Assembly: GCA_017396465.1 (NCBI GenBank)
Contig: JAFQLU010000089.1
Coordinates: 1-34,776 of the forward strand
DNA: 34,776 bases
Direction of reading: 5' to 3'
Origin: Clostridia bacterium
GTDB taxonomy: Bacteria; Bacillota; Clostridia; UBA1381; UBA9506
Shown here piece after piece: positions 24,828 through 33,930 of the stretch (position 1 is its first letter; each line of letters begins with the position of its first letter). A program made the translations under genes and the position numbers. The notes beneath the pieces were generated by a model. It saw nothing but the letters and a program-made list of their open reading frames with translations, searched no databases and had not been told where the DNA came from.

Positions 24828-26682
24828 TATTCTAAACCGGATGCATGAGCCATCCGATGTTTCGAAACTGAATCTTAATGAGCTGGAGCAATTGTCGGAA
24901 GAAATCCGCGCGTTTTTAATCGACTCTGTCTCCCGCACCGGCGGACATTTAGCCTCCAACTTAGGCGTTGTGGAGCTTACGGTGGCACTCACCCATGTTT
25001 TCGACTTTCCCGAGGATAAAATCGTATGGGACGTGGGACACCAGTGCTATGTGTATAAGCTTTTAACCGGTCGGAAAGACAGGTTTGACACTCTTCGGAA
25101 GTTCGGCGGTCTTTCCGGCTTTCCCAAAACGGCGGAAAGCGAATACGACTGTTTTAACACCGGCCATTCCAGCACATCTGTTTCTGCCGCATTGGGTCTT
25201 CAGAAAGCAAACCGCCTGGCAGGAAAGAATGAGCATGTGATTGCCGTGTTGGGCGATGGTGCTCTTTCCGGCGGTATGGCAGTAGAGGCGTTAAGCGACG
25301 CCGGCAACTGCGGCGGCAACTTTATCGTGATTTTAAATGATAACCATATGTCCATTTCCGAAAGTGTGAACGGGCTGACCGGGCACTTGAAGCGGCTTCG
25401 CACAACAGCAGGCTACCTCACCTTCAAATCCGGTCTGGAAAAGGCTCTGTCCCGTTTTCCTCTTGGCAGAAGCTTGGTTTCCGGTCTCAAAAAAATCAAG
25501 GACGTGACAAAACACATCTTAATCGGCAAAACTGTTTTTGACGATATGGGCTTTACTTATTTCGGTCCCGTGGACGGACACGATATGGATACCTTAACCC
25601 GATTGTTAAAGCGCGCAAAAACGGCGACAGGTCCCGTTCTGCTCCACGTTTTAACCCAGAAGGGGAAGGGCTATAAATTTGCAGAGGACTCCCCTGCCGA
25701 CTATCACGGTGTCAGCACCTTTGAAGCGGAAAAAGGCATTTCTCCCAAGCACGGCGAACTGACCTATTCCGGCATGGCAGGAAAAACATTGTGCGAGTTA
25801 GGGCAGGAAAATGACCGCATCTGCGTGGTAACTGCCGCTATGGCGGCAGGCACCGGTATGGATGCCTTTTCCCAGCAGTTTCCTCATCGGTTCTATGATG
25901 TGGGCATTGCTGAGCAGCACGCCGTAACCTTTTCGGCAGGTCTTGCCGCAGGCGGTATGATCCCTTTTGTGGTGATTTATTCCTCGTTCCTGCAAAGGGC
26001 CTACGACCAGATTCTCCACGATGTGTGCTTGCAGAACCTGAACGTGGTATTTTTAATCGACCGCGCCGGCATTGTAGGCGAGGACGGCGAAACCCATCAC
26101 GGATTATTTGATATGTCCTATCTTGCCACCATGCCTAACATGACCGTTTTTGCGCCGGCGGATTTTGATGAATTCCGCCAGATGCTGACATATGCGGCAG
26201 GCGGCTCGCATCAAGGGCCCCTTGCCATCCGCTACCCCAGAGGTCTCCGCCAGAGCGAATCCCGTTCGCCGGAAGCTTTTCTGCCGGGAAAAAGCGCGGT
26301 ATATACCAAAGGCACAGATGTTTGCCTGCTCTGCGCAGGGCTTTCTCTTCGTACCGGTGAAAAGGTAGCTGAAAGCTTAAAAGAGCATAACATTTCCGCA
26401 AGCCTTGTGAATCTGCGCACCGTGCATCCCATAGACGAAGAAACCGTTCTTTCCTGTGCAAAAAGCCATAAGGTTTTAGTGACCATTGAGGATGGCTCTC
26501 TTGTTGGCGGCGTGGGAGAACGCATCTGCGCACTTCTGACCAAAAAGCAGATCAGCTGTCCCGTTTTTGTCAAAGCATTTCCGCCCATTGTGCCTCACGG
26601 AAGCCCCAAAGAGCTGAAAAAGCTTTGCAGAATGGATGATGAGGCAATCACCGAAGAAATTATTACGAGGTATTTTTCATGA
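24820..26682 (+). CDS. dxs: 1-deoxy-D-xylulose-5-phosphate synthase
   Basis: A 620-aa thiamine-diphosphate enzyme that joins pyruvate and glyceraldehyde 3-phosphate, the first step of the MEP pathway. Seen: the N-terminal SRTGGHLASNLGVVELTVAL; the thiamine motif GDGALSGGM...LNDNHMSIS around residues 145-180; YFGPVDGHD near 245; the pyrimidine-domain EQHAVTFSAGLA near 365; DRAGIVGEDGETHHG near 415; and a transketolase C-terminal domain. Full length. An in-frame GTG lies three codons upstream, but the ATG at 24820 gives MYDILNRM, closer to the usual start. It overlaps yqeG by eight bases and the next gene by four. ispD and ispF of the same pathway are in the minus-strand operon at 17.9-19.1 kb. 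Confidence 0.97.
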   Translation: MYDILNRMHEPSDVSKLNLNELEQLSEEIRAFLIDSVSRTGGHLASNLGVVELTVALTHVFDFPEDKIVWDVGHQCYVYKLLTGRKDRFDTLRKFGGLSGFPKTAESEYDCFNTGHSSTSVSAALGLQKANRLAGKNEHVIAVLGDGALSGGMAVEALSDAGNCGGNFIVILNDNHMSISESVNGLTGHLKRLRTTAGYLTFKSGLEKALSRFPLGRSLVSGLKKIKDVTKHILIGKTVFDDMGFTYFGPVDGHDMDTLTRLLKRAKTATGPVLLHVLTQKGKGYKFAEDSPADYHGVSTFEAEKGISPKHGELTYSGMAGKTLCELGQENDRICVVTAAMAAGTGMDAFSQQFPHRFYDVGIAEQHAVTFSAGLAAGGMIPFVVIYSSFLQRAYDQILHDVCLQNLNVVFLIDRAGIVGEDGETHHGLFDMSYLATMPNMTVFAPADFDEFRQMLTYAAGGSHQGPLAIRYPRGLRQSESRSPEAFLPGKSAVYTKGTDVCLLCAGLSLRTGEKVAESLKEHNISASLVNLRTVHPIDEETVLSCAKSHKVLVTIEDGSLVGGVGERICALLTKKQISCPVFVKAFPPIVPHGSPKELKKLCRMDDEAITEEIITRYFS

Positions 26683-27899
26683 ATAAGATAGAACTTCTCG
26701 CTCCTGCGGGGAATTTAGAACGGCTCAAGGTTGCCATTCTCTATGGTGCCGACGCGGTTTACGCCGGTGGCGACGCCTTCTCCCTTCGCGTTCGGGCGAA
26801 AAACTTCTCCTACGAAGAATTAGCTCGCGGAATAGAATACACCCATAAGGCAGGCAAAAAATTCTACCTGACTGCAAATGTGATTCTGCACAACCGCGAT
26901 ATTGACGAGTTCATTTCCTATCTGGGCGACGTGAGAAAGCTTGCGCCCGATGGACTCATTATTTCCGACCTGGGTGCCTTTCAGCTGGCAAAGGAATTTG
27001 CTCCTGAAATCCCCATCCATGTCAGCACACAGGCAAATAATGTGAGCTACGCCACGGTGGACAGTTGGCACAAATTAGGCGCTTCCCGCGTTGTGCTTGC
27101 CCGGGAGCTTACTCTTCCCGAGGTGAAAACCATCCGCGAAAAAACCTCTCCCGATTTAGAGCTTGAGGCGTTTGTGCACGGTGCCATGTGCATTTCCTAT
27201 TCCGGCAGATGTCTGCTCTCTACCTATATGATCGGCAGAGAGTCCAACTCCGGTGACTGTGCGCACCCCTGCCGCTGGAATTATTCTTTGATGGAACAAC
27301 AGCGCCCCGGGGAATATTATCCCGTGTATGAAAACGAGCGGGGAACCTTTATCTTCAATTCCAAGGATATGTGCATGATTGAGCATATTCCGGAGCTGGT
27401 GCAGTCCGGCGTAACCAGCTTTAAAATCGAAGGCAGAGTGAAAACGGAATACTATGTTGCAACCGTTGTGGGTGCATACAGAAGAGCCATTGACGCGTAT
27501 CTTGAGAACCCCGATGCTTATCAGTTTAACCCCGCCTGGCTGGAGGAGCTCTACAAAGTCAGCAACCGAGGATACACCACCGGCTTCTGGATGGGAAATC
27601 CTTACGAAAACGGCCAGGAATACGAAAACGGCGGATACTTTCAGACCTATAATGTGGCGGCCATTTCCAATGGAACCGACGAGTCGGGCCGCACATCGTT
27701 TACCCAGAAAAACAAGCTTTGCGTGGGTGATGAGGTAGAAGTCATTCTTCCCAGCGAAGAATCCTTTTCCTACACCGTAACCCACCTGATTGATGAGTAC
27801 GGCACATCTGTGGAAAGCGTTCCCCATGCGATGCAGCCCTTTAGCATGGATATGGGAAGAGTGCTTCCTCCCTATGCCATGATTCGCAAAAAACTTTAG
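26679..27899 (+). CDS. U32 family peptidase-like protein (TrhP/YrrO type)
   Basis: A 406-aa protein of the U32 family. It has the N-terminal ELLAPAGNLERLKVAILYGADAVYAGG and the family signature EAFVHGAMCISYSGRCLLS (about 165-183), followed by GDCAHPCRW with the conserved cysteines. Although named peptidases, members of this group (E. coli TrhP/YegQ, B. subtilis TrhP1/TrhP2) are known to act in prephenate-dependent hydroxylation of tRNA wobble uridine to 5-hydroxyuridine. The length fits the single-chain YrrO/YegQ type. The ATG overlaps the dxs stop as ATGA. It shares an operon with mnmE, another wobble-uridine enzyme. A true collagenase role is less likely. Confidence 0.87.
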   Translation: MNKIELLAPAGNLERLKVAILYGADAVYAGGDAFSLRVRAKNFSYEELARGIEYTHKAGKKFYLTANVILHNRDIDEFISYLGDVRKLAPDGLIISDLGAFQLAKEFAPEIPIHVSTQANNVSYATVDSWHKLGASRVVLARELTLPEVKTIREKTSPDLELEAFVHGAMCISYSGRCLLSTYMIGRESNSGDCAHPCRWNYSLMEQQRPGEYYPVYENERGTFIFNSKDMCMIEHIPELVQSGVTSFKIEGRVKTEYYVATVVGAYRRAIDAYLENPDAYQFNPAWLEELYKVSNRGYTTGFWMGNPYENGQEYENGGYFQTYNVAAISNGTDESGRTSFTQKNKLCVGDEVEVILPSEESFSYTVTHLIDEYGTSVESVPHAMQPFSMDMGRVLPPYAMIRKKL

Positions 27900-27908
27900 G
27901 AGGTACTT

Positions 27909-28820
27909 ATGTTCGGTCTTTCGAAAAACGGCCGCGGTATTTCAAAAAAAGAAGCCGCGTCCCGGAATTATTTTGATATTTTAGGGCGCCATTTCTGGCA
28001 TATTGTGGGAGCATCCTTTTGGTATGCCCTTTCCAATCTGCTCTTTTTCGGCGCAAGCTATGTGCTGTTTAAAGCATATCTTGGCGGCGATAATTTTGTA
28101 AAAATTGCGCAGATGTTTTTAAGCGGACAGACCTTTATTCTGCCCATTGTTCCCTTTCTTCCCCTGATGCTGACGGGACCCTTTACGGCAGGCTTTACCT
28201 ATGTCATCCGCAACTATGCCAAGCAGGAGCACACCTTCCTTCGCTCCGACTTTTTTGAGCATTCCTGGAAAAATGTGCGACAGAGTCTGGTGGTTTCTGT
28301 TTTTTCCTACCTTGTGATGTATTTGGTTCTGCAGGCGCTTGTTGTGTATAACGGCATGTTTTTATCTGCCGGCATGCCCTTGGGTATTTTATACACAATC
28401 TTTGCCATTGTGTCTGTGCTTCTCATCATCATGAGCTTTTATATTTACCCTTTGATGGTCACCTTCCGCATGAGCCTGAAGGTTATTTTGAAAAACGCAT
28501 GGACCTTTACCGTGATGAAGCTTCCGCAGAATCTGATTATTTTTGCATTGTTAGCATTCATCAACGGTGGCCTGTTTTATGTGACCACATTTCTCTGGAT
28601 GCTTCCTGAAATCTATTTCATTCTGGCGGCGTTCCTTTTAACAGGCTTCACCTCCTACACCGCCAACTACTACATCTGGCATGTGCTGGACAAGCACATT
28701 GTGCAGTATGTAAAGCCCAAACGGGACAATGAGCGCATTTTCACCGACGAAGAGCATATGCCACCGGAGGAAGATGACGAAAACGATACATATTATGACT
28801 CGTATGATGACGAGTTTTAA
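27909..28820 (+). CDS. YesL-like (DUF624-type) membrane protein
   Basis: A 303-aa polytopic membrane protein with about six hydrophobic helices in three pairs (about 40-60, 80-105, 130-160, 170-195, 220-245, 245-265). The segment LTGPFTAGFTYVIRNYAKQEHTFLRSDFF resembles the conserved stretch of DUF624/YesL proteins of Bacillota, whose function is unknown. The C-terminal 40 residues are a hydrophilic, strongly acidic and tyrosine-rich tail (PPEEDDENDTYYDSYDDEF), likely cytoplasmic. AGGAGG lies before the ATG, which is nine bases after the U32 stop. Many YesL genes neighbour sugar transporters; here the neighbours are tRNA-modification genes, so no role is implied. Confidence 0.75.
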   Translation: MFGLSKNGRGISKKEAASRNYFDILGRHFWHIVGASFWYALSNLLFFGASYVLFKAYLGGDNFVKIAQMFLSGQTFILPIVPFLPLMLTGPFTAGFTYVIRNYAKQEHTFLRSDFFEHSWKNVRQSLVVSVFSYLVMYLVLQALVVYNGMFLSAGMPLGILYTIFAIVSVLLIIMSFYIYPLMVTFRMSLKVILKNAWTFTVMKLPQNLIIFALLAFINGGLFYVTTFLWMLPEIYFILAAFLLTGFTSYTANYYIWHVLDKHIVQYVKPKRDNERIFTDEEHMPPEEDDENDTYYDSYDDEF

Positions 28821-28834
28821 GCCGGAGAACCGTG

Positions 28835-29365
28835 ATGCATATTTCAGAAATTTATAAAAGTATATACCGCTACTGGGACGACACCACACCTCTTTACGGT
28901 GACTGCGGCAAGCTTTGCGGAAAAGCCTGCTGCGAAAGCGACGAAACCGACGAGGATGAAACGGGAATGTATCTGTTTCCGGGAGAAGAAAAGCTTTTTA
29001 AAGAAGATAAAAACTTCCGCGTGGTTTCCTCTGACTTTTCTTACGGCGACGGAAAAATTGCCGATATTGCCATCTGCAAAGGACCATGTCAGCGCGACCT
29101 GCGTCCCTTATCCTGCCGCATCTTTCCGTTGATTCCTTATTATAAGAACGGGAAGCTTACCGTGATTCAGGACCCCAGAGCGAAGCATATGTGCCCCCTG
29201 GCACAGAAAAAGGCACTTTCTTATTTGGACCCTGCCTTTATCCGCAAAACAGAGCAAACCTTCCGTCTTCTGCTTCGGTTTTCCGAAGTTCGCTCCTTTT
29301 TGATGGGACTGACGGAAATTTTGGATGACTGTTTGAAATTTGACCCTACGGAGGATTTGATATGA
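28835..29365 (+). CDS. Cysteine-cluster protein (YkgJ/UPF0153-like)
   Basis: A 176-aa soluble protein with an N-terminal CGKLCGKACC cluster (about 24-33) and a second group KGPCQRDLRPLSCRIFPLIPY (about 87-107), then a lone cysteine in HMCPLA. The CxxxxRPxxCRxFPL pattern is typical of the YkgJ/CxxCxxCC family, thought to bind zinc or an iron-sulfur cluster. Some distant members are linked to RNA or protein modification, but the function is unproven. A GTG at 28832 is possible, but GGAG stands seven bases before the ATG at 28835, which I prefer. The stop overlaps mnmE's ATG (ATGA), so translation is coupled to that tRNA-modifying GTPase. Confidence 0.8.
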   Translation: MHISEIYKSIYRYWDDTTPLYGDCGKLCGKACCESDETDEDETGMYLFPGEEKLFKEDKNFRVVSSDFSYGDGKIADIAICKGPCQRDLRPLSCRIFPLIPYYKNGKLTVIQDPRAKHMCPLAQKKALSYLDPAFIRKTEQTFRLLLRFSEVRSFLMGLTEILDDCLKFDPTEDLI

Positions 29366-30726
29366 CCGAACACACAACCATTGCCGCCATTGCCACGCCT
29401 CACGGCACCGGCGGTGTTTCCATCATCCGTATCAGCGGTGAGGATGCTGTGAGCATTGCAGACCGTGTGTTTACCGCCAAAAACGGTAAAAAGCTGGCAG
29501 ACGCCAAATCCCACACTCTGCACTATGGATGGATAAAAGAAGAAGACAGTGTGATTGACGAGGTGCTTGCATCCGTTATGCTATCGCCCAACACCTTCAC
29601 CCGAGAAAACACCGTGGAAATCAACTGCCACGGCGGTTTGGTGGTTACCGAACGAGTGCTCTCCCTGCTTCTTGCAAACGGTGCAAGCTTAGCATCCCCC
29701 GGCGAATTCACCAAGCGCGCCTTTTTAAACGGAAGACTGGATTTATCCCAGGCTGAAGCGGTAATTGATATCATCAATTCCCCCTCAAACCTTGCCCTGT
29801 CTTCTGCAGCAAATCAGCTGGGCGGCGCACTTTCTGAAGACATCAATCGCCTGCGTGATACTGTTTTAGAATCCCTCGCCAAAATCAACGCCAATTTAGA
29901 CTATCCCGAGGAAGACATGGACGAATACGATTCCTCCGAGCTTTTAACCGATTTAGAAGGCGTGAAAAACCGCCTTGCGGAGCTGTTATCCACAGCAAAC
30001 CGCGGACGGCTGATAAAAGACGGTATCGACACGGTAATCTGCGGTCGCCCCAATGTGGGAAAATCCTCTGTGCTGAATCTGTTGGCAAGAGAATCCCGCG
30101 CTATCGTTACCGATATCGCCGGAACCACCCGTGATGTCATCGAAGAACGGATTACCCTGCGTGATATTGTGCTGAACGTGTTTGACACGGCAGGTATCCG
30201 GGAAACAACGGACAAAATCGAGTCTTTGGGCATTGACAAATCCAAAGAATACATCGAAAAGGCAGAGCTTGTTCTGTTCGTCGTAGACGGCTCAAGTCCT
30301 CTTTCCGACGAAGACCTTACCCTTTACGATTCCGTGAAGGATAAAAACGTTATTATCCTGATGAATAAAGCTGATCTGGGAAGTCAGCCAGAAAACACAC
30401 TCCCGGCGGAAGATACCGTGGTGCTTTCTGCAAAGACCGGGGAAGGGTTAGATGCTTTGTCCGATAAAATCGAAGAAAAATTCCGTCTGGGCGAAATTTC
30501 CGCCACAAACACCGCGGTAATTACAAACCTTCGGCACAAAGAAGCTATTTCCTCCGCTTCTGCCTCCCTTTTACGCGCTTATGACGCATTGGCAAGCGGC
30601 ATGCCCCACGATATGGTTTCCATCGATTTGGTGGACTGTGCCACCCATCTGGGCGAAATTACGGGGAAGACCGTATCCGAAGAAATCGTGGACAAAATCT
30701 TTGCCCGGTTCTGTTTAGGCAAATAG
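29362..30726 (+). CDS. mnmE: tRNA uridine-5-carboxymethylaminomethyl(34) synthesis GTPase
   Basis: A 454-aa protein of the MnmE/TrmE family. With MnmG it installs the (carboxymethyl)aminomethyl group at C5 of wobble uridine 34, using methylenetetrahydrofolate and GTP. Seen: the N-terminal folate-binding domain (IAAIATPHGTGGVSIIRISGEDA), a helical domain, and the G domain inserted from about 220 with GRPNVGKS (228-235), DIAGTTRD, DTAGIRETTD and NKADL. The C-terminus is FCLGK, with the catalytic cysteine in the C(I/L)GK motif. Full length. It is the last gene of the yqeG-dxs operon. Its partner mnmG, often adjacent, is not in the window. Confidence 0.97.
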   Translation: MTEHTTIAAIATPHGTGGVSIIRISGEDAVSIADRVFTAKNGKKLADAKSHTLHYGWIKEEDSVIDEVLASVMLSPNTFTRENTVEINCHGGLVVTERVLSLLLANGASLASPGEFTKRAFLNGRLDLSQAEAVIDIINSPSNLALSSAANQLGGALSEDINRLRDTVLESLAKINANLDYPEEDMDEYDSSELLTDLEGVKNRLAELLSTANRGRLIKDGIDTVICGRPNVGKSSVLNLLARESRAIVTDIAGTTRDVIEERITLRDIVLNVFDTAGIRETTDKIESLGIDKSKEYIEKAELVLFVVDGSSPLSDEDLTLYDSVKDKNVIILMNKADLGSQPENTLPAEDTVVLSAKTGEGLDALSDKIEEKFRLGEISATNTAVITNLRHKEAISSASASLLRAYDALASGMPHDMVSIDLVDCATHLGEITGKTVSEEIVDKIFARFCLGK

Positions 30727-30793
30727 TATAATCCGTTATTTTGTCCCATACATTAGAAGTATACCCCTTTAGAACACGAAAGGATGACCTGTT

Positions 30794-32536
30794 TTGAAAG
30801 AAATCAAAAAGCAATCGTTTATGGAGGGTGCGGCAGTTTTGGTTATTGCCCATCTGGTGGTAAAAGTCATTGGTGCCTGCTTTAAAATCCCTCTGGCAAA
30901 TATTCTGCACGAAACGGGCATGGCGTTTTTCTCCCGTGCCTATAACCTGTATGCCGCCATGTTCGTTATGGCAACGGCGGGACTTCCCGTGGCAGTATCC
31001 AAAATGGTTTCGGAAAGTCTGGCAAAGAAAAATTATTTAGAGTCCAAGAAAATTCTGCGTGCGGCTGTAATCCTGCTGACCGTGATTGGTGCAATCGGCA
31101 CCTGTGTGCTCTTCTTTGGTGCCCGTGCCTTTGCAGAAGGGGCGTTTCAGTCTCCGGGAACCTATATGAGCATCCTTGCCATTTCCCCGGCAATTCTGTT
31201 TATTTCCATTCTGTCGGCGTTCCGCGGCTATTTCCAGGGACACTCCAACATGATTCCCACCGCATACTCCGAGGTTTTAGAATCCGTAACCAAGCTGGTT
31301 ATCGGACTTTTGGGTGCATACTTCTTTATGCAGTATTCCTACGAGCTTGCGGCGGCAGGTGCCGTGTTCGGCGTAACCTTAGGCGGTCTTTTTGCTCTGC
31401 TGCTTCTGATTTTCTTCTATTTAAGAAACAAAAAGCGCACCCCCAGCTATGACACGGAGGAAACCCGCACTACGGGAAAAATCTTCGTTACCCTGCTCAC
31501 CATCGCAGTTCCTATCACCATTGGTGCAGCGGTGATGTCTTTAACCAATGTCATCGATACATTCATGATTGGTAACCGTTTGCAGGCGATTACGGTATCT
31601 CCTGAAATGTATAACACCTTAACCGAATTTTTCGGACTTTCCGCAAAGGCTGTTTCTGTCGGAAATCCGCTTACGGCAAAGGCGGCAGATGTGATGTACG
31701 GTTCCTATTCCGGCTATGCCATGTCACTCTTTAATCTGCCCCCCTCCATCATCACTTCCATTTCCATGAGCATTGTGCCTGCGATTTCTGCGGCGCTGGC
31801 AATAAAAAATCAATCTGAAGCAAAGCTGCTTACGGAATCTTCCATCCGCATCACCACCATTTTCGCGCTTCCCTGTGCGATTGGTCTTTCCGTTTTATCC
31901 ACACCGATTTTAGTGGCGCTTTATAATAACGCAAGAGCGCAGGACACCTTGGCGCTTCTTTCTCTGGCAATCGTATTTGTCTGCACCGTTTCTGTTTCCA
32001 CAGCAATTCTGCAGGCATCGGGACACGTGTTCATCCCTGTGCGCAACATGCTCATTGGTGGTGCTTTTAAGGTTGTTTCCAACTTTATTTTAATTGCGAT
32101 TCCTTCCTTAAATATTGGCGGCGCCCCCATCAGCACCTTCTGTTGCTACCTGCTGATTGCCTCTTTGAACCTGATTTCCGTGGGCAGAATCATAAAGCCG
32201 AAGTTCTCCTTCCGCGACTTTATCTTAAAGCCTTTGGTATCCGCTTTGGCTATGGGCGTTTTAGTGTATCTTTCCTATAACCTGTTTGCACTTCTTTTAG
32301 GATGCCCCACCGTTTCCATCGGTGTGGATTTTCTGCCGCAAACCGCAATTGTTACACCGGTGGCAACCGTTGTGCGTTTTAAAACCATTCTTTCTCTGGG
32401 ACTTTCCATCGGAATCGGCGTAATTGCCTATGCTATTGCAATTTTCGCCACAAAGGCTCTCAAAAAAGAAGATATCGAAATGTTACCTAAGGGTAAAAAA
32501 ATTGCAAGTTTTATGGAAAGAAAGAAGCTTTTATAA
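30794..32536 (+). CDS. SpoVB/MurJ-like lipid flippase (MVF/polysaccharide biosynthesis family)
   Basis: A 580-aa membrane protein with about 14 hydrophobic helices and no large soluble domain. The start (FMEGAAVLVIAHLVVKVIGACFKIPLANIL) and GYFQGHSNMIPTAYSEVLE near 145 are typical of the SpoVB/YabM branch of the MOP flippase superfamily. Members move undecaprenyl-linked precursors (lipid II or other saccharides) across the membrane. The downstream mazG and HU genes match the yabM-yabN(mazG)-hup order of Bacillota, which supports the YabM/SpoVB-type assignment over YtgP/MurJ. The start is TTG at 30794 with AAAGGA nine bases before it. Which lipid it carries cannot be read from the sequence. Confidence 0.88.
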   Translation: MKEIKKQSFMEGAAVLVIAHLVVKVIGACFKIPLANILHETGMAFFSRAYNLYAAMFVMATAGLPVAVSKMVSESLAKKNYLESKKILRAAVILLTVIGAIGTCVLFFGARAFAEGAFQSPGTYMSILAISPAILFISILSAFRGYFQGHSNMIPTAYSEVLESVTKLVIGLLGAYFFMQYSYELAAAGAVFGVTLGGLFALLLLIFFYLRNKKRTPSYDTEETRTTGKIFVTLLTIAVPITIGAAVMSLTNVIDTFMIGNRLQAITVSPEMYNTLTEFFGLSAKAVSVGNPLTAKAADVMYGSYSGYAMSLFNLPPSIITSISMSIVPAISAALAIKNQSEAKLLTESSIRITTIFALPCAIGLSVLSTPILVALYNNARAQDTLALLSLAIVFVCTVSVSTAILQASGHVFIPVRNMLIGGAFKVVSNFILIAIPSLNIGGAPISTFCCYLLIASLNLISVGRIIKPKFSFRDFILKPLVSALAMGVLVYLSYNLFALLLGCPTVSIGVDFLPQTAIVTPVATVVRFKTILSLGLSIGIGVIAYAIAIFATKALKKEDIEMLPKGKKIASFMERKKLL

Positions 32537-32586
32537 CATTTTTCACACAAAGACTCAAAAAAACCGTTGAAATCGAGGAAAAACCG

Positions 32587-33384
32587 ATGAATTTTACAAA
32601 AAAAGACTATACTTTTGAAGATTTACTTGATATAATGAAAGTACTGCGTAGCGAGGGTGGATGTCCCTGGGATATTGAGCAGACCCACGAATCCATCAAG
32701 TATTGCTTGCTGGAGGAAGCTTGCGAAGCAATGGAAAGTCTGGATAAAAAAAGTCCGGACAATTTTGCCGACGAGCTGGGCGATGTTCTGCTCCAGGTTG
32801 TATTCCATGCGCGAATCGCAGAAGAAAGCGGCACCTTTTCTATTCGGAATGTGCTGAATCACATCTGCACAAAGCTGATCAGCCGTCACACCCACATTTT
32901 CGGGGACGATAAAAGCTCCAACGAAAAGGAAGCGTTAGACCTTTGGGAAAAGAACAAAATGGCAGAAAAAGGTCTGAAAACCCAAACGGAGCTGATGCGG
33001 GATGTGTGCTCCTATCTGCCCGCCTTGATGCGTGCGGAAAAGGTGCAGAAAAAAGCCGCAAAGGTGGGCTTTGACTGGGAGAATATCAAAGGCGCCCAGG
33101 ATAAGCTGGCAGAGGAAGCTAAAGAGCTTCAGGAAGCCATTTCAGAGTCCGATTTAGCTCACGCGAAGGAAGAACTGGGAGACCTGCTTTTCTCCTGCGT
33201 GAACGTGGCGCGTTTTTTAGGCGTGAATCCGGAAGAAGCGCTTCACGAAGCAAGCAACAAGTTTATCAACCGTTTTGAAAAAGTGGAAACCGCGGCAGCG
33301 CTGGAAGGCAAAACCCTTTCCGACATGACGCTTCCCGAGATGGACGCCATCTGGGACAGAATCAAAGCGGAAAACAAACAATAA
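32587..33384 (+). CDS. mazG: Nucleoside triphosphate pyrophosphohydrolase MazG
   Basis: A 265-aa cytosolic house-cleaning enzyme that hydrolyses NTPs or dNTPs to the monophosphate and pyrophosphate. It has two all-alpha MazG domains. The N-terminal one shows GGCPWDIEQTHESI then LLEEACEAMESL and ADELGDVLLQVVFHARI (the EExxE...ExxD metal-binding pattern, about 40-85). The C-terminal one shows VGFDWENIKGAQDKLAEEAKELQEAI and KEELGDLLFSCVNVARFL. It is the MazG form without the extra N-terminal methylase domain of B. subtilis YabN. GAGG before the ATG; 50 bases after the flippase gene. Confidence 0.95.
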   Translation: MNFTKKDYTFEDLLDIMKVLRSEGGCPWDIEQTHESIKYCLLEEACEAMESLDKKSPDNFADELGDVLLQVVFHARIAEESGTFSIRNVLNHICTKLISRHTHIFGDDKSSNEKEALDLWEKNKMAEKGLKTQTELMRDVCSYLPALMRAEKVQKKAAKVGFDWENIKGAQDKLAEEAKELQEAISESDLAHAKEELGDLLFSCVNVARFLGVNPEEALHEASNKFINRFEKVETAAALEGKTLSDMTLPEMDAIWDRIKAENKQ

Positions 33385-33389
33385 TTTTG

Positions 33390-33418
33390 TTTATGCTATA
33401 TGGTCTTTAGGCTATATA
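33390..33418 (+). promoter_or_regulatory. hup: Possible promoter of the HU gene
   Basis: TTTATG (33390-33395), 17 bp, then TATATA (33413-33418) in the 74-base gap between mazG and hup. The -35 is poor, but HU is normally made in far larger amounts than MazG, so an own promoter is expected. GCTATAT occurs twice here (33395-33401 and 33411-33417). Confidence 0.4.
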
Positions 33419-33458
33419 AGATTATATCAATATTTTAATACTTATAGGAGGAAGAATC

Positions 33459-33734
33459 ATGAATAAGACAGAATTAGTAGCAGCAATGGCTGAAAAAGCA
33501 GGTGTTTCCAAGAAGGACGCTGAAAAAGTTTTAGGCGCTTTTGTTGACGTTGTTGGCGAATCCTTGAAAAAGGGCGACAAAATCCAGCTGGTAGGCTTCG
33601 GTACCTTCGAAACAAGAGAAAGAGCTGCAAGAGAGGGTAAAAACCCCCAGACAGGCGAAAAAATCAAGATCGCTGCTTCTACAGTTCCCGCATTTAAAGC
33701 AGGTAAGGCTTTAAAAGATCTCATCGCAAAATAA
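33459..33734 (+). CDS. hup: HU family DNA-binding protein
   Basis: A 91-aa nucleoid protein. It has the HU fold throughout: MNKTELVAAMAEKAGVSKKDAEKVL helices, the VGFGTFETRERAAREGKNPQTGEKIKI beta arm with the conserved proline near its tip, and the C-terminal PAFKAGKALKDLI. It binds and bends DNA without strong sequence preference as a homodimer. A very strong ribosome site (AGGAGG) lies before the ATG. Its codon use is more biased to frequent codons than its neighbours, as expected for an abundant protein. A strong hairpin follows at once. Confidence 0.98.
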   Translation: MNKTELVAAMAEKAGVSKKDAEKVLGAFVDVVGESLKKGDKIQLVGFGTFETRERAAREGKNPQTGEKIKIAASTVPAFKAGKALKDLIAK

Positions 33735-33750
33735 TTGAACCACCACATAC

Positions 33751-33785
33751 AAACAGCTTCGGGCAATGCCCGAAGCTGTTTTGCG
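33751..33785 (+). terminator. Terminator of the HU gene
   Basis: A perfect 14-bp stem (33751-33764 with 33768-33781, core AGCTTCGGGC) with a 3-base loop starts 16 bases after the hup stop. The T-tract is short (TTTTGCG), so termination may rely mainly on stem strength. Confidence 0.82.
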
Positions 33786-33876
33786 TTATATGGTGCGTAC
33801 TATGCCGTTTTGCCGCAATATCATTGCAAAGCTTCTATAGCAATACAACAGCATTCACTTTTATTTCTTATGAAGC

Positions 33877-33923
33877 AAAAACACGGTGCGGTTCCCTTTT
33901 TCGGGGAACCGCACCGTGTTTTT
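33877..33923. terminator. Long bidirectional-type hairpin terminator
   Basis: A perfect 20-bp stem (33877-33896 with 33904-33923, core CACGGTGCGGTTCCC) with a 7-base loop. Both arms end in five A or T, so it can act on both strands. It closes the minus-strand beta-helix gene seven bases after its stop, and it backs up the HU terminator from the other side. Confidence 0.88.
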
Positions 33924-33930
33924 CTTCGTT

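Noticed and set aside
27156-27827. Minus-strand 223-codon frame opposite the U32 gene
   Set aside because: Long but antisense to a conserved gene with full family motifs; no start signal.
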